Assembly: GCA_020850375.1 (NCBI GenBank)
Contig: JADZET010000478.1
Location: 1 to 10,163 of the forward strand
Direction: 5' to 3'
Length of the DNA stretch: 10,163 bases
Origin: Phycisphaeraceae bacterium
GTDB taxonomy: Bacteria; Planctomycetota; Phycisphaerae; Phycisphaerales; Phycisphaeraceae
Shown here in pieces: positions 1 through 4,788 of the stretch. The notes beneath the pieces are model-generated. The model did no database searches. It worked only from the letters and a program-made list of their open reading frames with translations, and had not been told where the DNA came from. Every line of letters begins with the position of its first letter. Position 1 is the stretch's first letter. Position numbers and translations under genes: made by a program.

Positions 1-173
1 CCGACCCGTCGAACCTGCCGGCGTTCCAGGTGGCGTTCCTCCAGGGCCGTCGGCAGCCGACGATTGAGACGGCCGATGCCGTCTTCAACACCCTCGGCAT
101 CCAGATGCGGTGCTACTTCGACTTCGGCGTGGCGCAGCTCGACTACCGCGGCGCGGTCAAGTCCAGCGCTTGA
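1..173 (+). CDS. Major capsid protein, C-terminal end (partial)
   Basis: Only the last 56 codons are present, read in the frame starting at base 3 and ending with TGA at 171-173. The peptide contains PAFQVAFLQG, then TLGIQ, then FDFGVAQLDYRGAVKS. This is the pattern I know from the C-terminus of Mu gpT-like and protease-fused phage major head subunits: an 'EVAFL.G...P' strand, a '.N.LGI' turn and a final 'D.RGavKS'. It would form the capsid shell. The position directly before a cement protein gene supports this. The family assignment is from pattern recall on a short fragment, so the exact capsid family is uncertain. The upstream part, with any fused protease, lies outside the window. Confidence 0.72.
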   Translation, partial: DPSNLPAFQVAFLQGRRQPTIETADAVFNTLGIQMRCYFDFGVAQLDYRGAVKSSA

Positions 174-200
174 GACGACCTGCAATAGGAGAAGCCAGAC

Positions 201-542
201 ATGGCAACGTTCATTCACGACGGCAACAGCATCGACTACACCCCCGCCCCCGGAAGTGACGTGGCGGCGGGGGCGGTGGTCGTTCAAGGGGACTTGATCG
301 GTGTCGCCAAGACGCCCATTTCCGGGGGCACACTCGGCGCTCTCGCTGTGACAGGTGTGTTCGATTTTCCCAAGGCGACGGGCGCGGGCAGCGGGATCGC
401 GGTTGGCGCGACTGTCTACTGGGACGTCGCCGACCAGCAGGCCAAGACGGACGCCGAGGCCGGCGCTAACGAGCTGCTGGGCAAGGTGGTCAAGGCCGCA
501 GCGGATGCGGACGCGACGGTACGCGTTCGCCTTTCTCAATAG
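201..542 (+). CDS. DUF2190-type capsid cement (decoration) protein
   Basis: 113 aa, a usual length for DUF2190 proteins, which sit just after the major capsid gene and are thought to stabilise or decorate the shell. The family pattern is clear. The N-terminal part has a FIHDGNSIDYTPA stretch. Next come VAAGAVVVQGDLIGVA, then GTLGALAVTGVFDFPKA near residues 45-60, then VGATVYWD near 72-79. The end is an alternating beta segment, TVRVRLSQ. ATG at 201 has a good Shine-Dalgarno (AGGAGAAG, 187-194). The gene holds two copies of the TTCCGGGGG element (247-255 reverse, 320-328 forward), encoding PGS and ISGG. Some databases label this family 'RecA-like', and nothing in the sequence supports that. 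Confidence 0.88.
   Translation: MATFIHDGNSIDYTPAPGSDVAAGAVVVQGDLIGVAKTPISGGTLGALAVTGVFDFPKATGAGSGIAVGATVYWDVADQQAKTDAEAGANELLGKVVKAAADADATVRVRLSQ
247..256 (-). repeat. CTTCCGGGGG element, copy 1
   Basis: Reverse copy (CCCCCGGAAG) inside the cement protein gene; the sense strand is read as PGS. Confidence 0.75.
320..329 (+). repeat. TTCCGGGGG element, copy 2
   Basis: Forward copy (TTCCGGGGGC) in the cement protein gene, read as ISGG. It is the only copy with T instead of C before the core. Confidence 0.7.
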
Positions 543-560
543 TCCGCGCAAGGAGCTTCG

Positions 561-950
561 GTGGTGGCAGATTTGCTGGAGCAAGGCGTGGCATGGCTGC
601 AAGATCAGCGGACCAAGCACGCCACGCGCACTGTGACGTACGTGCGTGGCGAGCAGAGTGTGGAGTTGGCGGCAACGATTGGCCGCACCATCTTCCGGCT
701 CACGGACGACTGCGGTGCCGCCGTCCACGACGTGACGCGGGACTTCCTGGTAGCAGCGGCGGACTTGGCGCTGGGCGGCCAGCCGATCACGCCGCAACGC
801 GGGGATCGCGTTCGGGAAGTAGACGCCGGCACAGGCCAGACGTTCGAGCATGAGGTTCTTTCGCCAGGTGGTGAGCCGGAGTGGCGCTGGTCGGACCCGT
901 ACCGCAGGACGCTGCGCATCCACACCAAGCAGGCCGCGCCCACAACTTGA
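561..950 (+). CDS. Putative head-tail joining / adaptor protein
   Basis: 129 aa starting at GTG 561 with AAGGAG at 550-555. GTG 564 is an equally plausible start. The N-terminus (about 1-20) is predicted helical. It is followed by beta strands (TRTVTYVRG, SVELAATIGRT) and then by DVTRDFLVAAADLALGG and ITPQRGDRV at about residues 56-85. A '.DFl..a.dL.L.G....P.rGD.i' segment is typical of small head-completion or neck proteins that ring the portal exit. The C-terminus is a short strand with WRWSDPYRRTLRIHT. Position, between cement and tail-terminator genes, agrees. I do not recognise a named Pfam family with certainty, so the CDS is solid and the function is inferred from context. Confidence 0.62.
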   Translation: MVADLLEQGVAWLQDQRTKHATRTVTYVRGEQSVELAATIGRTIFRLTDDCGAAVHDVTRDFLVAAADLALGGQPITPQRGDRVREVDAGTGQTFEHEVLSPGGEPEWRWSDPYRRTLRIHTKQAAPTT

Positions 951-962
951 GGACGCTGATTA

Positions 963-1220
963 ATGAATGAGAGCAAGCGTAAATCCTGGAGCCTATCCGG
1001 TGCGGCCATTCTGGTCGGCTGGCTCTTGACGGTCGGTGGTCTGGTGTGGGCCGCGTCGGCTGACCGTTCGGCGATCGTCAGCCGGGTGAACGCCAGCACC
1101 GCCCAACTGAACGATCACGAGCAACGACTGCGGGTTATTGAGCAGCGTCTGTCTGAGATCGCCAGCGACGTCAAGTGGATTCGCCAGCACCTGGAGCAGG
1201 GGGCACCGCTGTGGCCATGA
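963..1220 (+). CDS. Small single-TM coiled-coil protein
   Basis: 85 aa. A basic N-terminus (NESKRKSW) precedes one hydrophobic segment at about residues 12-32 (GAAILVGWLLTVGGLVWAA). An amphipathic, probably coiled-coil stretch follows to about residue 78 (LNDHEQRLRVIEQRLSEIAS, then VKWIRQHLEQ). A short N-terminal stub with a single TM and an extended coil resembles small phage membrane proteins of the holin-associated or spanin type, but no signature decides this. ATG 963 has GAGGA at 949-953. Its stop overlaps the next gene's start as ATGA (1217-1220), which implies translational coupling. The protein is unlikely to be a virion component unless it serves in membrane-associated assembly. Confidence 0.7.
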   Translation: MNESKRKSWSLSGAAILVGWLLTVGGLVWAASADRSAIVSRVNASTAQLNDHEQRLRVIEQRLSEIASDVKWIRQHLEQGAPLWP

Positions 1221-1645
1221 TTGCTGACATCGCTGACGCCGTTGTCGCTTACCTGAACGACCCGGTCCGGGGGTTCAGCCAGGCGTTCGTAGCCGAGCGC
1301 AGTTATCGCCCGCGGGTTGAGTTGGCGCAGATGCAGGGCCTGGTGGTCACCGTGGTGCCTAAAGCAGTGACCTCGACCACAGCCAGTCGCCTGATGGCTC
1401 AGGATGACGTGCAGATCGACGTGGCCGTGCAGAAGAAGCTGATTGCCCCGGCTGACGAGCGCTTGGCTGAGACCGACGAACTGATGGAACTCGTCCAGGC
1501 AATCGCCAATTCCCTGCGCGCCAGACCCATGGGCGATGGAGCGTGGCTGAGCCAGACCAATGAGCCCATCTACGTCCCTGAGCACCTGGACCAGTTCGAG
1601 GTCTTCACCAGCGTGCTGACAGTCACGTATCGCTTGCTGCATTGA
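1217..1645 (+). CDS. Putative tail terminator / tail completion protein
   Basis: 142 aa from ATG 1217, chosen because it overlaps the preceding stop as ATGA. GTG 1211 (after AGGGGG at 1198-1203) and ATG 1175 are in frame upstream, but 1175 would bury 46 bases in the previous gene. The fold pattern runs helix (IADIADAVVAYLN), strand pair (LVVTVVPKAV; DVQIDVAVQKKL), a central helix (DELMELVQAIANSLR) and a last strand (FTSVLTVTYRLLH). This alpha-beta layout and length match tail terminator proteins of the lambda gpU / HK97 gp10-neighbour type, which cap the tail tube and bind the head connector. The assignment rests on predicted layout and gene order, not on a recognised motif. Confidence 0.6.
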   Translation: MIADIADAVVAYLNDPVRGFSQAFVAERSYRPRVELAQMQGLVVTVVPKAVTSTTASRLMAQDDVQIDVAVQKKLIAPADERLAETDELMELVQAIANSLRARPMGDGAWLSQTNEPIYVPEHLDQFEVFTSVLTVTYRLLH

Positions 1646-1657
1646 CGGAGATATCTC

Positions 1658-2077
1658 ATGCCCGGCACCCACAAATGGATTCAATCGGCGACCGTGTCCA
1701 CGGACGATCAGACGGGCGAACTCCTGGTCCGCGCTGACGCAGGTATCGAGATCAAGCGGCTAGGGATCAATGCTTCCGGGGGCGCGGCGGCAGGCAACCA
1801 ACTGCTCGCTGCGGTTAGCGGCAAGAAGCTCTGTGTCCTGGCCGTGTGCTTGATGGCAGCTGATGCCGTCAACGCCAGGTTCTATTCCGGGCCGGCAGAC
1901 ACGGGTACGGCGCTGGGCGGACCGATGCCGCTGGGTGCCAACGGCGGCTTCGTGCTTCCGGCGCCCCCTGATCGAAGCCATCACTGGTTTGCCACGAGCC
2001 CCGGCCAGGATTTGACGTTGCATCTGAGTGCGGCGGTCCAATGCAGCGGCTGGATCGTCTACTACGAGGCTGATTGA
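1658..2077 (+). CDS. Small beta-sandwich virion protein
   Basis: 139 aa from ATG 1658 with GGAG at 1647-1650. After a short N-terminal part, the protein is a run of beta strands separated by small loops. These include KKLCVLAVCLMAA (about residues 48-60), VNARFYSG, a PMPLGANGGFVLPAP loop (about 89-103), HHWFATSPGQDLTLHLSAA and GWIVYYEAD at the end. The 'LGANGGFVLP...WF.T..G..L.L.LsaA....G...Y' series is one I know from small phage virion proteins of unknown exact role, probably decoration or fibre-like. It overlaps the next gene (TGATG). One TTCCGGGGG element at 1774-1782 encodes ASGG. Virion location is inferred. Confidence 0.6.
   Translation: MPGTHKWIQSATVSTDDQTGELLVRADAGIEIKRLGINASGGAAAGNQLLAAVSGKKLCVLAVCLMAADAVNARFYSGPADTGTALGGPMPLGANGGFVLPAPPDRSHHWFATSPGQDLTLHLSAAVQCSGWIVYYEAD
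1772..1783 (+). repeat. CTTCCGGGGG element, copy 3
   Basis: GCTTCCGGGGGC, read as ASGG in the beta-sandwich protein. Confidence 0.75.
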
Positions 2078-2688
2078 TGCCCAGTGATACGTTCAATCTA
2101 GCCGGACCCATCGAGTCCAACCCCGCAGCCGCGTGGGCCAAGATCGTCGGTGCAACCATCAGCTCCGACGGCAACTTCGCCACCGGCGGCGTCAACACGA
2201 TGTACCACTGGCTTGATCCGGCGATCAATGCTGACAAGCAGTACACCCAGGTCCTCATTCCGGAAGAGATCGGGGCCACCAACGCCAACACGTTCACCGG
2301 TGGGGTGCGCCTGCAGGATGGCGCACGCAGCGGCTACGCGGGCTACTACTACAAGGGTGGCAGCGTGTACGGCTGGGCTGTGCTCCTGCGCATCGATAAC
2401 GGGAGCATGGTTCCGCTGGGCAGCGGCATTCAGACCACGCCGCCGCCCCTCTCGCTACGGCTGGAGATGGAGGGCAACCAGCTCGTCCTTAAGAAGATGG
2501 CAGCCGGCGACAGCGACTGGGTGACCATCCGCAGCGCCACCGATGCTACCTATCCCAGCGGCAAAGTCGGCCTGATCTCCGCCACGGTGTCCTACGGCTT
2601 CTTCTTAGACACCTGGGAAGGCGGATCACTCGGTGTGCCGGCTTCCGGGGGCGGGGGCAAAGGACTGCTGTTGCGAGGGGTGGGCTGA
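2077..2688 (+). CDS. Lectin/LamG-like virion protein
   Basis: 203 aa from ATG 2077, which overlaps the previous stop as TGATG. GAGG at 2066-2069 is the probable ribosome site. The body looks like a concanavalin-A-like jelly roll. It opens with SDTFNLAG, followed by alternating strands (YTQVLIPEEI, FTGGVRLQDG, GYYYKGGSVYGWAVLLRIDN, LSLRLEMEGNQLVLKKM). Near residue 165 it has a 'YPSGKVGLIS' turn, which is common in LamG/laminarin-binding-type domains just before the last strands. The C-terminus is glycine-rich (ASGGGGKG, LLLRGVG) and contains a TTCCGGGGG element. The likely role is sugar or cell-surface binding on the virion. I infer the fold by eye, and no catalytic residues are claimed. Confidence 0.6.
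   Translation: MPSDTFNLAGPIESNPAAAWAKIVGATISSDGNFATGGVNTMYHWLDPAINADKQYTQVLIPEEIGATNANTFTGGVRLQDGARSGYAGYYYKGGSVYGWAVLLRIDNGSMVPLGSGIQTTPPPLSLRLEMEGNQLVLKKMAAGDSDWVTIRSATDATYPSGKVGLISATVSYGFFLDTWEGGSLGVPASGGGGKGLLLRGVG
2641..2652 (+). repeat. CTTCCGGGGG element, copy 4
   Basis: GCTTCCGGGGGC, read as ASGG in the Gly-rich tail of the lectin-like protein. Confidence 0.75.
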
Positions 2689-3110
2689 TGGTGCGCATGA
2701 AGATCAAGTCGCTGTTCTTCGACCGCCCGGCGGTGATCGGCGCGGTCGACAGGGCGACGCGCAAGGTGCTGTCCAAGTTCGGGGCCTTCGTGCGGACCGG
2801 CGCTCGTCACAGCATCCGCCCCCGGAAGAAAATCAGCGCCCCCGGAAGCCCGCCGAGTTCGCATGAAGGTTCGCTGAAGCGCCTGATCTACTTCGCTTAT
2901 GAGCCGGCACGGCGGTCAGTCGTCATCGGACCGGTCCCGTTCAAGGAAGGTCAAGCACCGGCACTTTTGGAATATGGCGGCCGCACGACGCTGGTGCGTC
3001 GAGGCAAGCGCGTCCGGGCTCACTTCCGGGGGCGGCCGTTCATGGGCCCGGCCTTCGAGCGCGAAAAACCCAAGCTGCCCGCCATGTGGGTCGGCAGCGT
3101 GAGGAGGTAA
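2688..3110 (+). CDS. HK97 gp10-like tail completion / minor capsid protein
   Basis: 140 aa from ATG 2688 (TGATG overlap; GAGGGG at 2675-2680). The N-terminus is a basic helix (VDRATRKVLSKFGAFVRTGA) ending in a basic loop (RPRKK). Then comes a SLKRLIYFAYEP / SVVIGPVPF strand pair, an ALLEYGG motif (about residue 93), and near the end RGRPFMGPAFEREKPKL. The 'ALLEYGG ... RPFM.PAle' pairing is characteristic of the HK97 gp10 family, which completes the neck or tail of siphophages. Its place directly before the tail tube gene fits. Three TTCCGGGGG elements lie in it, two of them 20 bp apart. Confidence 0.8.
   Translation: MVRMKIKSLFFDRPAVIGAVDRATRKVLSKFGAFVRTGARHSIRPRKKISAPGSPPSSHEGSLKRLIYFAYEPARRSVVIGPVPFKEGQAPALLEYGGRTTLVRRGKRVRAHFRGRPFMGPAFEREKPKLPAMWVGSVRR
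2818..2849 (-). repeat. CTTCCGGGGG elements, copies 5 and 6 (paired)
   Basis: Two reverse copies, GCCCCCGGAAG at 2818-2828 and GCCCCCGGAAGC at 2838-2849, 20 bp apart start to start. The offset puts them in different codon frames (RPRK, then APGS). Confidence 0.75.
3022..3033 (+). repeat. CTTCCGGGGG element, copy 7
   Basis: ACTTCCGGGGGC, read as HFRG in the gp10-like gene, a different frame from the SGG copies. Confidence 0.75.
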
Positions 3111-3116
3111 TCCATC

Positions 3117-3533
3117 ATGCCCAACTTCATCCTGGGGATGAACGCGAAGTTGTATCACGGGACGGCCGGCGCCACCGCTGCCACCGAATTGACGAACGTG
3201 CGGAATGTGACGCTGAACCTGGAAGCCGGCGAGGCGGACGTCACCACTCGCGCCAACTCCGGCTGGCGGGCGACCGCGCCCACGTTGCGCGAGTGCACCT
3301 GCGAGTTCGAGATGGTCTGGGACCCGGCCGACGCCGGCTTCACGGCCATCAAGAACGCATTCCTCACCGCTGGCCTCGTCGCGCTGAAGATTCTCGACCA
3401 AGCCGGCGGCCAGGGACCGGACGGGGACTTCTCCATCACCTCCTTCAGCCGCAATGAGCAACTGGAAGAGGCGATCACCGTCAGCGTCACGGCGAAGCTC
3501 GCCGTGTTCCGTGAATGGGCCGAAGCCGCTTAG
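3117..3533 (+). CDS. Major tail tube protein
   Basis: 138 aa from ATG 3117 with the strongest ribosome site in the window (GAGGAGGT, 3101-3108), as expected for a protein needed in many copies. The N-terminal LGMNAKLYHGTAG, then ELTNVRNVTLNLEAGEADVT, then TRANSGWRATAPTLRECTCE are typical of tail tube proteins of siphophages: a strand, an 'l.nv.dvtl....e.d.TtR...gw....pTl.....e' block, then a long beta hairpin. C-terminal strands (AITVSVTAKLAVF) close the barrel. These proteins stack as hexamer rings around the tape measure. Position before the chaperones is canonical. I know similar proteins from planctomycete phage clusters, by recall only. Confidence 0.85.
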   Translation: MPNFILGMNAKLYHGTAGATAATELTNVRNVTLNLEAGEADVTTRANSGWRATAPTLRECTCEFEMVWDPADAGFTAIKNAFLTAGLVALKILDQAGGQGPDGDFSITSFSRNEQLEEAITVSVTAKLAVFREWAEAA

Positions 3534-3539
3534 TGCCGT

Positions 3540-3558
3540 GGGAGTTCGCGGGAACCCC
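3540..3558 (+). other. Hairpin between tail tube and chaperone genes
   Basis: GGG-(A bulge)-GTTC at 3540-3547 pairs with GAAC-CCC at 3552-3558 around a 4-base loop. No T-run follows, so it is not a standard intrinsic terminator. It lies just upstream of the AAAGGAG ribosome site (3559-3565) of the next gene, and could protect or attenuate the mRNA after the tube gene. Only the base pairing is seen; the role is a guess. Confidence 0.3.
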
Positions 3559-3572
3559 AAAGGAGTCGATGC

Positions 3573-4064
3573 ATGAAGACGTTCACCGATAGCGCCGGGC
3601 GCACCTGGACAATTGCCCTGACCATTGATGCCGCCAAGCGCGTCAAGGGATTGCTAGGCGTGAACCTGCTGGAACTGGATGCAGGCGAGCCCGCTTCCGG
3701 GGGACCTTTGCTGACGCGCCTGGGCACGGACGTCATCCTGCTGTGCGACGTGATCTATGCCCTGGTCAAACCACAGGCCGACGCGGCGGGCGTGACGGAT
3801 GAGCAGTTCGCCGCAGCCTTGGGTGGCGACGCCATCCTCGCCGCGCAGACGGCGTTCTACGAGGAGTTGGTGGATTTTTTCCGCAAGCTGGGCCGGACGG
3901 ACCTGGCCAGGGCCATCGACGCCCAGCGGCGGATGATCGACCTGGCCGTGCAGCGGATCGAGACGCGGATCGAAAAGCTGGACATCGAGGCGGCGGTCGA
4001 ATCGACCCTTGGCGAATCGTCTACGAACTTGCCGGCGTCATTGGCATCGACCCCCGGAAGTTGA
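3573..4064 (+). CDS. Tail assembly chaperone (gpG-like)
   Basis: 163 aa from ATG 3573 with AAAGGAG at 3559-3565. It begins with a strand (KTFTDSAGRTWTIALTI), then helices: AAKRVKGLLGVNLLEL, LGTDVILLCDVIYALV (about 50-65), then EQFAAALGGDAILAAQTAFYEELVDFF (about 77-104), and a long amphipathic C-terminal helix (about 110-148). Small, helical, and placed between tail tube and tape measure, it fits the G chaperone of siphophages, which coats the tape measure during tail assembly. The next reading frame (-1) is open through the whole second half of this gene and encodes the T part. A TTTTTTC heptamer at 3875-3881 and an A-AAG at 3974-3977 are candidate slip sites. TTCCGGGGG elements lie at 3695-3703 and, reversed, over the stop region at 4051-4059. 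Confidence 0.78.
   Translation: MKTFTDSAGRTWTIALTIDAAKRVKGLLGVNLLELDAGEPASGGPLLTRLGTDVILLCDVIYALVKPQADAAGVTDEQFAAALGGDAILAAQTAFYEELVDFFRKLGRTDLARAIDAQRRMIDLAVQRIETRIEKLDIEAAVESTLGESSTNLPASLASTPGS
3693..3704 (+). repeat. CTTCCGGGGG element, copy 8
   Basis: GCTTCCGGGGGA, read as ASGG in the G chaperone gene. Confidence 0.75.
3971..3977 (+). promoter_or_regulatory. Candidate -1 frameshift site (C GAA AAG)
   Basis: In the G frame this reads GAA AAG. A -1 slip of the AAG-decoding tRNA onto AAA (A-AAG, a motif known to slip in bacteria) would move translation into the T frame, which is open from here to 4312. It is not a perfect X-XXY-YYZ heptamer. It is favoured by position, because the G helix ends and the recognisable T sequence starts shortly after. 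A better heptamer, T TTT TTC, lies at 3875-3881 but would replace about 40 residues of G-like helix with low-complexity sequence. Confidence 0.35.
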
Positions 4065-4312
4065 CGTTGCGTGAATTGCTCTGGATGGCCGAGGCCCACG
4101 GCCGCGAGAAGTGGGCACATACCTCGGCGATTCTGGCTCTGATCGCCAACGTCAATAGAGACCCCAAGAAAACCCGCCCCTACAAGCCCAGCGACTTTGA
4201 TCCGCATACGGCCAGGGATAGATGCGACGACGCCATTGAACTGACGGACTTGTCCGTGTTGAAGCAAGCGTTTGTGGGTTCAAAGCAACCCTCTTTGGAG
4301 GCTACTCCATGA
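3977..4312 (+). CDS. Tail assembly chaperone T part, -1 frame of gpG
   Basis: This frame has no ATG or GTG near its beginning. The first start-like codon is TTG 4061, overlapping the G stop. The family-like sequence begins earlier, at about 4001, as DPWRIVYELAGVIGIDP, then LTLRELLWMAEAHGREKW, and AILALIANVNRDPKK, then YKPSDFDPH. '.W..iyelAG..GidP..lTLreLlwMae' is the pattern I associate with T-type chaperone extensions. So T is probably made only as a G-T fusion by -1 frameshifting, with the start here set at the A-AAG site (about 3977). The alternative is weak initiation at TTG 4061, giving 83 aa with no convincing ribosome site. The end overlaps the next gene as ATGA (4309-4312). Confidence 0.68.
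   Translation, partial: AGHRGGGRIDPWRIVYELAGVIGIDPRKLTLRELLWMAEAHGREKWAHTSAILALIANVNRDPKKTRPYKPSDFDPHTARDRCDDAIELTDLSVLKQAFVGSKQPSLEATP
4050..4061 (-). repeat. CTTCCGGGGG element, copy 9
   Basis: Reverse copy (ACCCCCGGAAGT) forming the last sense codons of G (TPGS, stop) while also read in the T frame. Confidence 0.75.
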
Positions 4313-4785
4313 CTCGCACTCAGGTGATCATCTTCGTGATCGCGATTCTCTTGCTTAGTGCCGCCCTGGCCGCCTGCGCCGGCTTCGATCTGGGCGACAT
4401 GGTCAGGGTGAAAACACCAACCGCCATTCAGCAGACGGTGGGCTTGCCTGCCCAGGTCTCCCTCAACGACGCGGAGGCCGAGTACCAGGGGTGGCTATCG
4501 AACGTGCAGCGCACGGGCGCGCAGTGGAAAGCCAACATCGACAAGGCCAACGCGATCCGCGCGACGTTCAATCAGTTGACATTGGCCGCGCTGGATGAAG
4601 TGGGTCCCACGCTGGCCGGCGTGCCCATGCTCGGGCCGCTATTGCCGGCCGCCACCGGCATCCTCGGTTTGTTCCTGGGCACCTCTCGTCTGCGCAAGGA
4701 AAAGGAGAACTCCTACAACGCCGGCCTGGAAAAAGGTCAGGAGTTGGGGACGAACGGCGGCGGCACTTCCGGGGGTGAGGGGTAA
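4309..4785 (+). CDS. Predicted lipoprotein between chaperone and tape measure
   Basis: 158 aa from ATG 4309 (GGAG at 4297-4300; ATGA overlap with T). The N-terminus is a lipoprotein signal: MTRTQ, a hydrophobic core (VIIFVIAILLLSAALA) and a lipobox LAAC with Cys at residue 23, followed by A24. The middle (MVRVKTPTAIQQTVG, SLNDAEAEYQGWLSNV) is helical. A second hydrophobic segment lies at about 102-124 (GPLLPAATGILGLFLG), followed by RLRKEKEN and a Gly-rich tail with a TTCCGGGGG element. It should sit in a membrane, which is unusual in the middle of a tail operon. Possible roles are superinfection exclusion or a membrane factor for DNA entry. No family is identified with certainty. Confidence 0.72.
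   Translation: MTRTQVIIFVIAILLLSAALAACAGFDLGDMVRVKTPTAIQQTVGLPAQVSLNDAEAEYQGWLSNVQRTGAQWKANIDKANAIRATFNQLTLAALDEVGPTLAGVPMLGPLLPAATGILGLFLGTSRLRKEKENSYNAGLEKGQELGTNGGGTSGGEG
4765..4776 (+). repeat. CTTCCGGGGG element, copy 10
   Basis: ACTTCCGGGGGT, read as TSGG at the very end of the lipoprotein gene. Confidence 0.75.
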
Positions 4786-4788
4786 CCC

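Noticed and set aside
605..1099. 164-codon minus-strand frame over the adaptor gene
   Set aside because: No recognisable domain and no ribosome site; the plus-strand gene has both a good start and good context.
1115..1684. 189-codon minus-strand frame over the tail terminator gene
   Set aside because: His/Gln/Arg-rich shadow translation, no motif, and it overlaps two genes with coupled starts on the plus strand.
3540..3565. Hairpin after the tail tube gene as an intrinsic terminator
   Set aside because: No T-run follows and the next ribosome site begins at once; the stem is short and has a bulge.
247..4776. The repeated CTTCCGGGGG words as a CRISPR array
   Set aside because: Irregular spacing, both orientations, only 9-12 bp, and inside coding genes.
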